The position numbers were made by a program, and so were the translations under genes. A stretch of 64,000 nt of DNA, from assembly GCF_947493125.1 (NCBI RefSeq), contig NZ_CANLQB010000002.1, forward strand, positions 1 to 64,000, written 5' to 3'. This DNA comes from an uncultured Roseobacter sp. Lineage in GTDB: Bacteria; Pseudomonadota; Alphaproteobacteria; Rhodobacterales; Rhodobacteraceae. The notes under the pieces were generated by a model that saw nothing but the letters and a program-made list of their open reading frames with translations, did not search any database and was not told where the DNA came from. Below, piece by piece: positions 34,965 to 46,500 of this stretch (positions are counted from its first letter, which is position 1; each line of letters opens with the position of its first letter).

Positions 34965-35941
34965 CGTCCATGCCACAAGGTCCCGCGCCCTCGCGCTTCA
35001 GGCTTGGCGAGGATGACAAGCCCATTGTCATGTCCGCCGCCTTCATCCTCGTGATCCTCGCGGTCGGCACGGTCTACACGCTCTATACCCAGGGCACAGC
35101 GACCCTTCTGTCGCCGGAATATCTGCTGCAGCAGCTGCAGGTCGGTGCCTTTCTCGGCATCGTGGCCGCCGGTATGATGCTGGTGATCCTGCTGGGCCAT
35201 ATCGACCTCTCCATCCCCTGGACCATCGCCGCCGGAGCCATGATGGCGACGACCGTGGGCGGGCCCATGGCAATCCCCGTTGGGCTTGGGGTCGGGCTCT
35301 TGGTGGGGCTGGTGAACGGGCTTGGGGTCGCATACCTGCGGATCCCGTCGATGATCTTCACGCTGGGGGTCAATGCGGTGATGCGGGGCCTGATGGTGGC
35401 GCATACGGGGGGGTTTGCGCCGCAAACGGCGGCCACCGATCTCATGCAATATCTCGCGGTGGGCAAGATCCTCGGCATTCCCGTGGCCCTGATGGTCTGG
35501 GCCGTGGTGTCCATTGCCGTGATGCTGCTGCTCCAGCGCACAGCCGTCGGCAAGAGCATATATGCCATCGGCAACAAGGAAGCCGCCGCCTATCTCGCCG
35601 GGGTGCCCACGCGCTGGGTGATCGTCGCCGCCTTCTGCCTCTGCGGTATGCTGGCCGGCCTCTCCGGCACACTGCTCGCGGGCTATTCCACCAAGGCCTA
35701 TCAGGGCATGGGCGATGCGTACCTGCTGCCCGCCATTGCCGCCGTGGTGATCGGCGGCACCCATATTCTCGGCGGGCGCGGGCGGTATCTCGGCACGCTC
35801 ATCGGCGTGATCCTGATCGTCCTGCTCAACTCGGTCCTGTCGATCATGCAAATGCCGGAATCCGGACGCCAGGTGATTTACGGCAGCGTCATCATCTTCA
35901 TGCTGCTGGTCTACGGGCGCGGACAGAAGGTCACAAGTTAG
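34961..35941 (+). CDS. Sugar ABC transporter permease 2
   Basis: A 326-residue membrane protein of the same family as the preceding permease, with LGHIDLSIPWTIAAGAMMAT and LPAIAAVVIGGTHILGGRGR blocks and about eight to nine helices. Forms the second half of the transport channel. SMP-30 follows 12 bases later. Confidence 0.92.
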   Translation: MTSMPQGPAPSRFRLGEDDKPIVMSAAFILVILAVGTVYTLYTQGTATLLSPEYLLQQLQVGAFLGIVAAGMMLVILLGHIDLSIPWTIAAGAMMATTVGGPMAIPVGLGVGLLVGLVNGLGVAYLRIPSMIFTLGVNAVMRGLMVAHTGGFAPQTAATDLMQYLAVGKILGIPVALMVWAVVSIAVMLLLQRTAVGKSIYAIGNKEAAAYLAGVPTRWVIVAAFCLCGMLAGLSGTLLAGYSTKAYQGMGDAYLLPAIAAVVIGGTHILGGRGRYLGTLIGVILIVLLNSVLSIMQMPESGRQVIYGSVIIFMLLVYGRGQKVTS

Positions 35942-35953
35942 GGAAAAACGCCA

Positions 35954-36868
35954 ATGCTCACCGATGCCTTTGAAGTGATCGACAAGAGGTTCACGCGCTA
36001 TGCCATGGCCAACGTCCACCTTGAGACCCTCTATACCGGGACCCGCTGGGCCGAGGGCCCGGCTTACTTCCCGGCCGGCAAATATCTGATCTGGTCCGAC
36101 ATCCCCAACGACCGTCTGCTGCGCTATGACGAAACAACCGGCGCGGTCTCGGACTTCCTCAAACCCTGCCGCAATCACAACGGCCACACCGTCGACCGGG
36201 AGGGCCGATTGGTCTCCTGCGAGCATCGCGGGCGCTGCGTCAGCCGGATCGAAGTGGACGGCTCCACGACCATTCTCGCGGACCGGTTCGAGGGCAAGCG
36301 CCTCAACTCCCCCAACGATGTGATTGTGAAATCCGATGGCTCGATCTGGTTCACCGATCCGACCTACGGAATCGACGGGGAGTACGAAGGCGACAAAGCC
36401 GAGGCCGAGATCGACGGCTCCTACGTCTACCGCATCGACCCCGACAGCGGCACAGTCTCCGCCATGATCACCGATATGGTCAAGCCCAACGGTCTCGCCT
36501 TCTCGCCCGATGAACGCCTGCTTTACGTGGCCGACACCGGGGCGACCCATGTGGAAGACGGGCCGAGACACATCCGCACCTTTGCGGTCAGCGACGATGG
36601 ATCCCTGGCCGGTGGAGACCTCTTCGCAACCTGCGACATCGGCCTCTTTGACGGGTTCCGCGTGGACATCCACGGCAACATCTGGACCTCGGCAGGGGAC
36701 GGCGTGCACTGCTACACGCCCGAGGGCGATCTGATCGGCAAGATTCTCACCGGCGAGGTCGTCGCGAATGTCGAGTTTGGCGGGATCAAGCGCAATCGTC
36801 TGTTCATTTGCGCCACGACGACACTGCGCGCGGTCTACCTCAACACGCGGGCCGCCTCGCGCCCGTGA
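35954..36868 (+). CDS. SMP-30/gluconolactonase-family protein
   Basis: A 304-residue six-bladed beta-propeller protein without signal peptide. Family motifs include RWAEGPAYFP with the metal-binding Glu, NSPNDVIVKSDGSIWFTDPTYG (positions about 116-137) and KPNGLAFSPDERLLYVADTG. Members hydrolyse sugar lactones. In this operon it would open the lactone formed from an oxidised imported sugar; the exact substrate is inferred. Confidence 0.88.
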   Translation: MLTDAFEVIDKRFTRYAMANVHLETLYTGTRWAEGPAYFPAGKYLIWSDIPNDRLLRYDETTGAVSDFLKPCRNHNGHTVDREGRLVSCEHRGRCVSRIEVDGSTTILADRFEGKRLNSPNDVIVKSDGSIWFTDPTYGIDGEYEGDKAEAEIDGSYVYRIDPDSGTVSAMITDMVKPNGLAFSPDERLLYVADTGATHVEDGPRHIRTFAVSDDGSLAGGDLFATCDIGLFDGFRVDIHGNIWTSAGDGVHCYTPEGDLIGKILTGEVVANVEFGGIKRNRLFICATTTLRAVYLNTRAASRP

Positions 36869-36890
36869 TCACACCAAGGGGGAGTGCACG

Positions 36891-37448
36891 ATGAAAACGG
36901 AAAGCTATGCGTCGAAACCGGAAGGCAGGATCCCGAACAGCCGGTTTCCGCTTCTGATCCACCGGGGCGCCGTTCCGGGCGGCGGTGTCGATGCCGTCAA
37001 GGCACGCTTCCGCGAAAACGGCTGGGGCAACAACTGGGAGTATCCGGGCATCTACGAATACGCCCATTTCCATTCCACCTCACATGAATGCCTGGGCTGC
37101 GCGGCGGGATGGATGGAGTTCAATCTCTCCGTCGAAGGCTGGACGAAAGTGCGCCTCGACGTAGGGGACGTGATCGTCATGCCCGCAGGCGTCAGCCACG
37201 AAATGATCGGCCATTCCGACGACATCATGATGTGCGGCGGCTATGCCGGTGGTCGGGATTGGGACAATATTCAGGAAGCCTATCTGACCGATGATCTCTA
37301 CTATCAGGCCTGCAAGCGGATCATGATGCTCCCGATCCCTGGCCGCGATCCGGCCACGGGCGAGGTCTTGCACCAATGGCATGACGCGCCCTCCTCCGTG
37401 GACGGCGGCTGGAACGACTTCCGCGACGGCCTGGACGCCAGCGGCTGA
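36891..37448 (+). CDS. Cupin-domain protein (YjlB-like)
   Basis: A 185-residue protein; ATG 36891 with AAGGGGGAG upstream. A single cupin core with YAHFHSTSHECLGC and a later VRLDVGDVIVMPAGVSHEMIG block that give the His and Glu ligands of a metal. The GNNWEYPGIYEYAHFHS stretch resembles YjlB-type cupins. Last gene of the sugar operon, probably an isomerase-like or sensing protein for the same substrate; that is inference. Confidence 0.8.
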   Translation: MKTESYASKPEGRIPNSRFPLLIHRGAVPGGGVDAVKARFRENGWGNNWEYPGIYEYAHFHSTSHECLGCAAGWMEFNLSVEGWTKVRLDVGDVIVMPAGVSHEMIGHSDDIMMCGGYAGGRDWDNIQEAYLTDDLYYQACKRIMMLPIPGRDPATGEVLHQWHDAPSSVDGGWNDFRDGLDASG

Positions 37449-37572
37449 TCGGGCGCCCGCTCACAGCAACACACCGTCGTTCTACCCGCCAGCGACCGCC
37501 AAGGATCCAAACAGATCCGTCCGGCAGACTGCCTGCGCTGGTCGGCCCTCAATCGGCCCCCAGAGCCCCGGC

Positions 37573-40500
37573 TCAGAAGAGGAAGCCGTCCTCCAGTGCA
37601 AACCATCCGATGACCTCGTTGGTATGCTTCAGCTCCGTATCACTGGATTGCTCTTCGGCGATGAAGGCCGAGAAGCCGCTCTCATCCGCCTCGGTCAGCC
37701 GCACGTTCGAGGTATCGCCACCGTCGCGGGTTTGCATGTCACTGAGCAGCACAGGCGTCTCGGCATAGGTCTCTGCGAAGACGAAACTGTCGGCGTCATG
37801 CCCCACGCTGTCGCCGGAGAGACCGACATCAAGGCCCGCACCGCTGCCCGCTTCAACCGCAATCCACGAGATCTCCTCGGCGACATGCGCGGTGCCCTGC
37901 TCCTGTTCCCGGATACGCACCTGGAAGCCCGCCTCATCGACGTTGCGGACCCGGCTGACCACCGCATCCGGATCGTTGACCGATGTCACCTCGTGCAGCA
38001 CAACCGCGTTGGTCAAGCTGGCGCCGAAGGAGACGGAGGCATACCCGGTGCCTGCCGATGCTGTCCCCGCAACAAGGGTCGCGCCATTGGCCAGCGTGTG
38101 CACACCCTCCGACATCGCCAGCCAGCTCACGGTTTCGGCGCCGTGGATCCCGTCCTGATAATCGTATTCGTCGATCTGGAAGTCGAAGCCCGTGTCCGTC
38201 ACATTACGGACCCGCATGGTCGCCGGATCGGTGTCATTGTTGGACAGCGGCCCAAGCACCACGACTGCGTTGGCGATGGCCGCGCCAAAGCTGACGCTGT
38301 GCCACTGGTCCGGCCCGGCCTGCGATACGGTGAGCGTGCCGGCCTCGCCAATGGGTGACGCTGCACCGCCATCGCCGTCGATCGTGACCTCGATGGTGGC
38401 CGGGCCGCTGTCGGTTTGACCATCGGAGACACGGTAGTCGAAACTGGCAACGGCAGTTTCGCCGCTGTTCAGACTATCGAAAGCCCCGTTTTGCGCAAAG
38501 GCCAGCTGCCCGTCCGCGAGCAGCTCTACCGTCGCGCCGGAGGCCAGGGTCACAACAGTGCCAACAGTGACCGCCTGCCCCTCGATTTCACTGATGGTCA
38601 GCGGATCGCCGTCAATGTCGCTGTCGTTGGCCAGCGGTGCCAGCGTGAGCGCCGCGCCCTCCATCACGCTCGCCGTATCGCCTGCAGCAACCGGAGCATC
38701 ATTCTCGGGCGTGATGGTCAGGGCAAGGCTGCCCGTGTCCGTTCCACCGTTGCCGTCACTCACGGTGTAGGTCAGCGTTTCCGTGCCGTTGAAATCGGCG
38801 TCGGGATCGTATCGGATCTGCCCGTTCTCGATCACAGCCGTGCCGTTCACCGCGCCACTGACATCCGCAAGCACAAGCGTGTCCCCATCGGCATCGCTGT
38901 CATTCGCCAGCACGTCGACCAGAACGCCTCCGTCTTCGCTCAGCGTGGCGCTGTCATCGACGGCGACGGGGGCCGTGTTCGACGCCCCGCCCGCTGCGAA
39001 AAGCTGGCCGCCCTGCAGCGCCAGATACCCGGCGGTTTCGTTGGTATGGCCCAGTTCCGTGTTGGCCGATTGCTCTTCTTCGGTGAAGAGCGACACGCTG
39101 GTCGCGCTCAAGGCGGTGAGCCGCGTGACGGTCGTGTCACCGCCATCGGTCGACTGCATATCGGCAAGCAACACAGGAGGCGCCGCGAACGTCGTGGTGA
39201 AAGTGAAGGTATCGACCCGTTCATCCAGCTGATCCGGCGTACGCACCGCCTCGATCCCGGTGCCGCTGCCTGCCTCGATGGCGATCCATCCGACGGTCTC
39301 CGCCGCATGGGCGCCACCAGCCTCCTCTTCCTCGATCTGAACCTCGAAGCCATCGGTTGCGACATTGCGGATGCGTGTTGCAATGGCGCTCGCCTCGTTC
39401 ACGGTCGCGGCCTCCGCAAAGACGACCGCGCCCACCAAGGATGTGCCGAAGCTCTGGGTGCTGAATTCGGTGCCCACACTGGCGCTGCCGGCGACCAGGG
39501 TCTGACCGCTCTCCAGAACATGGGTGCCCTCGCTCACGGCGAGCCAGCTCAACGTCTCGCTGGCGTGAACGCCGTCGAGATAGTCCCACTCGTCGATCTG
39601 GAACTCGAAACCGGTCTCCGTCACATTCCGCACCCGGGTCGTGGCCTGTTCGGGGTCGTTTGTCGACAGCGGGCCCAGCACAACAACCGCATTGGCAATG
39701 GCGTCCGTAAAGGTGACGCTGTGCCACTGGTCGGGGCCGGACTGCGCGACCGTCACGGACCCGCTTTCGCCGATGGGCTGAGGCCCTGTGCCGACAGGCT
39801 CGACGGTGAAGGTCACCGTACCCGTATCGGTGCCGCCATTGCCGTCGCTGACGGTATAGGTGACCGTATCCTCACCGCTGAAACCAGCATCCGGCGTATA
39901 TCGCAGCTGGTTGCCTTCGATCACCACCGCACCGTCCGCAGGCGTACCTGCCGCAACCAGGGTGAGCGGATCGCCATCGGCATCACCGTCGTTGGCCAGC
40001 ACATCCACCAGGATGTCGCCGCCCTCGGTCAGGGTCGCGGTATCGTCAACCGCAACCGGCAGGTCGTTTACCGCATCGACAGTGATCGTCACCGCGCCGG
40101 TGGCCGTCCCGCCGTTGCTGTCACTCACAGTGTAGGTTAGCACCTCGGTGCCGTTGAAGCCCGGCGCAGGCTCATACCGCACCTGGCCCGCCTCAATGCT
40201 GGCGGTGCCGTTGGCCGCCGTGGAGACATCAATCAGCGTCAGGCTGTCGCCATCCACATCGCTGTCATTGGCCAGCACATCCACCAGAACAGAGCCGTCT
40301 TCCGCAACGCTGGCACTGTCCTCCGTTGTGACGGGGTCGTCATTCTCCGCCGTCACCGTCACCGTGATGGTGCCGGTATCCGTGCCGCCACTGCCGTCGC
40401 TGACCGTATAACTCAGGGTCTCCGACCCGTTGAAATCGGCGTCGGGAACATACCGCACCTGGCCGGCCTCGACACTCACCGTGCCGTTCAGCGCGCCGCT

Positions 40501-43500
40501 GACTGCCGAGACGGTCAGCGTGTCACCGTCCGCATCCGTGTCATTCGCCGCCGCATTGATCAGGACCGTGCCATCCTCCGCAACACTGACCGCATCGGCA
40601 ACGGCGACCGGTGCGCTGTTGGTGGCAGGCACCACGGTCACAAAGACCGTGCCCTCGTCCTCGCCACCGCCAAGGGAGGTCACGGTATAGGTGATCTCCG
40701 CCGGTCCGACATAGTTGGTGAACGGGTCATAGCGGATCATGCCGTTTTCAAGCGAGACGCTGTTCGCCGCCGTCGCAAAGACCGACGAGATATAAAGGAA
40801 ATCCCCCTCAGGATCGAAATCATTGGCCAGAGCGTCGATCAGGACCGAGCCATTCCTCTCGACCGTCGCAGTGTCGTCCACGGCGACCGGCCCGTCTTCG
40901 ACGGCCGCGACCGTGATCTGGACCGAGGCCGACGCGGTGCCGCCCTGCCCATCCGACATCGAATAGCTCAAGACCTCGCTGCCGTTGAAATTCGCATCCG
41001 GCGTATAACGGATCTGGCCTGCCTCGATCACCGCCGTGCCGTTCAATGCGCCGTCAACCGACAGAATGGAAAGCGTGCCGCCGTCGACGTCACTGTCATT
41101 GGCCAGCACGTCAATCAGAACATCCGTGTCTTCTGCCAGGATCGCGCTGTCATCAACCGCGGTTGGCAGGTCGTTGACGGAGTTCACGGTGATCTGGATC
41201 GAGGCGGTATCGCTGCCACCGCGTCCGTCAGACACCGTATAGCTGATGGTCTCGACACCGTTGAAATTCGCATCCGGATCATAGCGGATCTGGTTGGCGC
41301 CAATGACGGCGGTGCCATTTTCCGGCGTCTCCACCGACACAATCGTCAGCGCATCACCGTTACCGTCCGTATCGTTGGCCGTCACGTCGATCAGAACGAA
41401 GCCATCCTCGTCTACGTTGGCAACATCATCGGCCGCCACCGGCGGGTCGTTGACCTCATTCACCGTCAGCGCGAGCGTCCCCGTCGCGGTGCCGCCCTGC
41501 CCGTCATCCGCCGTATAGGTCAGCAGTTCCGCACCGAAGAAACCGGCGTTCGGTGTATAGCGGATCTGATCGCCCTCGATCACCGCCACGCCGTTGGTCG
41601 CCCCGATCACCGAGGCAAGGCTCAGCACGTCGCCATCCACATCCGTGTCATTGGCCAGGACGTCCACGAGGATCGACCCGTCTTCGTCCAGCGCGGCACT
41701 GTCCGCTGCCGTGACCGGCAGGTCATTGACCGCGTCGATGGTGATGGTGACGGTGGCCGTATCACTGCCCCCCAAGCCGTCATTGACCGTATAGGCCAGC
41801 GTCTCCGATCCGTTGAAATCCGCGTTCGGCGTATAGCGGATCTGCCCGGCATCGATGTCTGCCGTGCCGTTGAGCGCTCCGGCCACGTTCTCAAGTGTCA
41901 GGGGGTCGCCATCGCCATCACTGTCATTGGCGAGCACGTCGATCAGAACCGTGCCGTCCTCCGCCACCGACGCGGTGTCATCCCCCGCCACCGGCGCCGC
42001 ATTGGAGCGTTCGATGGTGAAGGAGACGCTGGCGGTCGCTGTCCCGCCGTTGCCATCGCTGACGGTATAGCTGACGGTATCCGCCCCGCTGAACCCCGGC
42101 GTGGGCACATAGCGCAGCTGGCCGGCCTCGATGCTGGCCGAACCGTTTGCCGCCGTGCCGACGGAGGACAGCGCCAGGACATCGCCATCGACATCCGTGT
42201 CATTGGCCAGGACATCCACGAGGATCGACCCATCCTGATCCAGCGTGACCGCCTCACCACTGGCCACCGGCAGGTCATTGACCGCATTCACGGTGATGGT
42301 GATCGTGCCTGTATCGGTCCCGCCATTGCCGTCGATGATCGTGTAGCTCAGGGTCTCCGATCCGTTGAAATCCGCATTCGGCGTATAGGCCACCTGCCCC
42401 GCGTCGACCACCGCGACACCGTTGGCCGCCCCTGAAACGCCCGTCAGGACAAGCGCATCGCCATCCGCGTCCGTATCATTGGCAAGAGCGTCGATCAGAA
42501 CCGACCCGTCTTCGTCCAGCGAAACCGTATCCGCGGCGGCCTCCGGCGCGATGTTGCTCGGTCCACTGCCGTCAATCGGTGCGGTGGAGGTCACCAGGCT
42601 CCCGCCCGCAGGCACGACGGCATCTGCACTGTTGCCAGTCGCATCCACCACAGCCGCGTCGATCCCGTCGAAGGTGTAGAGCCGCTCCAGCCCGGGGGCG
42701 TCCGGCGCCACCGTCGCGTTCAAGGCCGACTGGATCTGCGCTTCGCTGCGCTCAACCGTCCAGATGCGGAATTCGTCAAAGGAGGCCTCCGATGCCCCCA
42801 GCCGCGACGCGCCGATCTGGTGGACATTGACAGCACCGGAATAGCTCCCCGTCGCGTCCAGCTGCCCATCGACATAGATGCGCAGGACATCGCTGTCGTC
42901 CCGCGTCAGGGCAAAGTGCATCCACTGGCCCGTGGTCGCCGGCGTATTCGCAACGATCACGTCACCGGGCGCATAGAACCGCAACAATCCGTCGAAGAAG
43001 TTCAGGCTTTGATTGCCATCCGTGACCAGACCATCGACATTCCCAATGGTGGTGCCGGGTGTGAAGTTGACCCAGCTTTCGATCGTGAAGGCCCCGGTCA
43101 GCGCCAGATCTTCGACATCGACACCTGCGGTCCCGTCCAGAACCAGCGCACGCGTTGTCTCCGCCACGGTCAGCTCCAGGGTCGCCGTGTTCGTCCCGCC
43201 GTTGCCATCGCTGATCGTATAGGTCAGGGTGTCCTGTCCGGTGAAATCCGCGTCCGGGGTATAGCGCAGCTGGTTGCCCTCGATCACGGCGCTGCCGTTC
43301 GCCGGATCCGACAGACCGATCAGCGTCAGCGCATCGCCATTGGGGTCGCTGTCATTGGCCAGCACATCAATCAACGCGCTGCTGTTGACCGCAACGGTTG
43401 CGGCATCATCGACAGGCTGCGGCGCCACATTGCTGCCGGTGTCGACCGCAAGTTTCTCGGCAATTCCAGCCGCATCCAGGGTTTCGCCACTGAAAGCGAT

Positions 43501-46500
43501 GGCAGACAGCCCGCCGCCGGAGAGCTGCCCTTCGACCGTCACCACCGCGCCGTCGCCGAAATTGATCAGCAGATTGCCGAGGCCATCGTCGCCGAATGAC
43601 ACATCCGCACCGGCAAACCCCGACAGATCCAGCGTGCCCGTGGCGTCACTGTCACTGATGACGTCATTGCCGCCACCCACCGCATAGACATAGGTATCGT
43701 CACCCACACCCCCTTCGAGACGGTTCGCCGCGGTGGAGCCGATCAGCGTGTCATTGCCCGCACCCGACCTCACGTTTTCGATGTTGGTAAAGACCTCCTG
43801 GAACCCCGATCCGAAAGTCAGCATCTCGGCCTGCAGATCAAAGGTGTTGTTGTCGGAGTTGTAGATGAATTCGAGCGTGTCGTTGCCTTCGCCCCCGTCG
43901 AAGTAATCCGCGCCGAGGTTGCCGATCAGAAGGTCATCGCCCAGCCCGCCTTCATGGGTGTCATCGCCATCTTCACCGTCGAGCGTGTCATTCCCGTCGC
44001 CACCGACAAGGGAATCGTTGCCGTTGTTGCCAAGGAAGCTGTTGGCCAGAGCGTCGCCGAGGATCGTATCATTGCCCCGCCCGGTCTCGACATTTTCGAT
44101 GCCGCTCACGACCGAGTTGTAGATCCCGGTCTGCATCGTCCCCGCGACGAGGTCGACCGCGGTCGAGCCATAGCCGAATGCGAGGCGCAGGTTGTCGGTG
44201 CCCGCGCCACCCAGGATGGTGTCGTTGCCGCGGTGCCCCGGATCACCGGCATAGCTGCCGCCGCTGTAAATCGTGTCGTTGCCCGCGCCTGCGTCGAAGA
44301 GATCATTGCCGAAGCTGGTGCTGTTGAAATAGTCGTCACCGTCCCCTCCATAGAGCTCATTGTCGCCACGGCTGTCGGTCAGGGTGTCGTTGCCCGCGCC
44401 GCCGATGACGGTGTCATTGCCACCGATCCCGTCGAGCCAGACCCCGCCGTCATTGCCAAGCATATAGTCGTCGCCACTGGCACCGACGACCATTTCGATG
44501 TTCTCGAACCGCTCGATCCCATAGGAGAAGTCGGCCCAGCCAAAGTAGCCAAGCTGCATGTTGACGATCAGACCGGGTGCGGAGCCCCCCGGGTACTCGT
44601 TCTGAAGCTCAAGTTGATCGAACCCGTCGCCGCCGTCGAAGAAGTCGATGCCGCGGCCGCCATAGAGCGTGTCATCGCCGTCGCCCCCATTCAACGTGTC
44701 GTTGCCGTCGATCCCCTGCAGCGTGTCGTTGCCGGAGCCGCCATTCAGCGTGTCATTGCCGTCGCCCCCGATCAGCCGGTCGTTGTCGGCACCGCCGTAG
44801 AACAGGTTCGACCCGCTGTTGAAGCCATCGAGCGTATCATTGCCCGCGCCGCCCAGCGCCACATTGTCTCCCGCGGTGAACTCCAGATCGTCATTGCCCG
44901 CACCTCCGACGACCACATCGTTGCCTGCGCCCGCCCGCACGCGGTCATTGCCGGCCCCTGCGTTGATGGCGTCGTTGCCGTCCGTGCCGTCGATGGTTTC
45001 GCTGGCCGCCGTTCCGATGGTCTGGTTGCCCGCCGCATATTGCCAGGTGTCGAGCGCCACATCCTTCAGCACAACCGCGTCGTCGCCGCCATAGGTGATG
45101 AACGTATCGCCGTTGATCTCCTCCACCGAATACCCGGCCGGCACGTCATTGGGGTCGATATACTCCTCATCCACGATCAGGATCGTGCGATTGACATCGA
45201 AATTCCCGATCCGCAGCGCGTCCGCCGCATCGGGGTTGGTCTCGGTGATATAGACGTCACCCTCGAGATGGATCTGGTCGGAGGCTGTCTCCACGCCATC
45301 CACCACCAGCGTCGCCGTCGCGGTCTTGCTGACCAGCGTCGAATCGATTGCGGTATAGGTCAGCTCCGTCAGGGCCGATTCATTGGCATCCAACCAGGCA
45401 TAGGCCCCCCCCTGGTCGAGCGTCAGGCTGCCGTCTTCCTCCACCGTGATCGTGGCACCGCTCTCCAGGCGAATGACCCCGCCGACCTTCACCGCCAGCC
45501 CGTTGACCGACTGGATGGTGATCGGGTTGCCATCGTATTCGAGATCATTGGCCAGGAAGTCGAGCGTGACCGTCGCGCCCTCTTCCACCCTGATGTAGTC
45601 GTCGATCACCGCAAATTCCGTGATCAGCCCGGCAGCGAGGTCCTGGAAGGTGCTTTGACCGTCCGCGAACTGGATGAACTCGACATCGTCGTAGATCGTA
45701 TAGCTGGCCGAGCCCTGGTTGAGTGTCAGCCCGCCCTCGATCAGCTCAATGGTGACGTCGGCCTGGTTCCAGAGAACATGCGCGGTGTCGATGCCCGAGC
45801 CACCGAAGATGACCGCGTTGTCCCGGAAACTGAAGGTGTCCGCATAAAGCTCGTCATTGCCACCACCGCCGACCAGAGTGTCGTCGCCGCCATCGCCGAC
45901 AAGAACGTTATCCTCGCCGCCGCCGATGATCAGATCGTCTTCGCGGCTGCCGATGATGCCTTCGACATCAATCAGTGTCACCTCTTCCGTACTTCCCACG
46001 TAGCGACCGATCCCGGCGCCCAGATCGACCACGATGGCCCCGTTGAAGAAATGGACCGTATCGAGGCCCGCGCCGCCGTCCACCGTGTCATTCCCCGGCG
46101 TGCCGGGAGAGAAGATATTGACGAAGTTGCTCAGCTCGACGAGGTCATCCCCGTCGCCCCCGGAGATATAGTCATTGCCGCTGGACGACCGGATCGTGTC
46201 GTTGCCGTCACCGCCGTACATGTCCGCATCCGAGATGAAGAGGTTGCTGTCGTCATCGACATATTCCGCGGCCCTGATCGAGTCGTTGCCCGCCCCACCC
46301 ATGAGGGTATCGAGCCCGCCAAGGCCCCGAATGGTGTCATCGCCCGCCCCGCCTTCGATCAGGTTGGCCGCTTCGTTACCATTGAGGTTGTCATTGTGAA
46401 CACTGCCCGTGATGTTCTCGATGCTGTCGTAGGTGTCTCCTTCCGCATCGCCGGTGTCATTGACGATGAAGAACCTCTCCGGGTCCAGATAAACGCCCAC

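Noticed and set aside
43600-44900. Regularly spaced short repeats that could be taken for a CRISPR array
   Set aside because: They are RTX GGxGxD codon repeats in frame in a protein gene, with variable spacing and no identical direct repeats or unique spacers.
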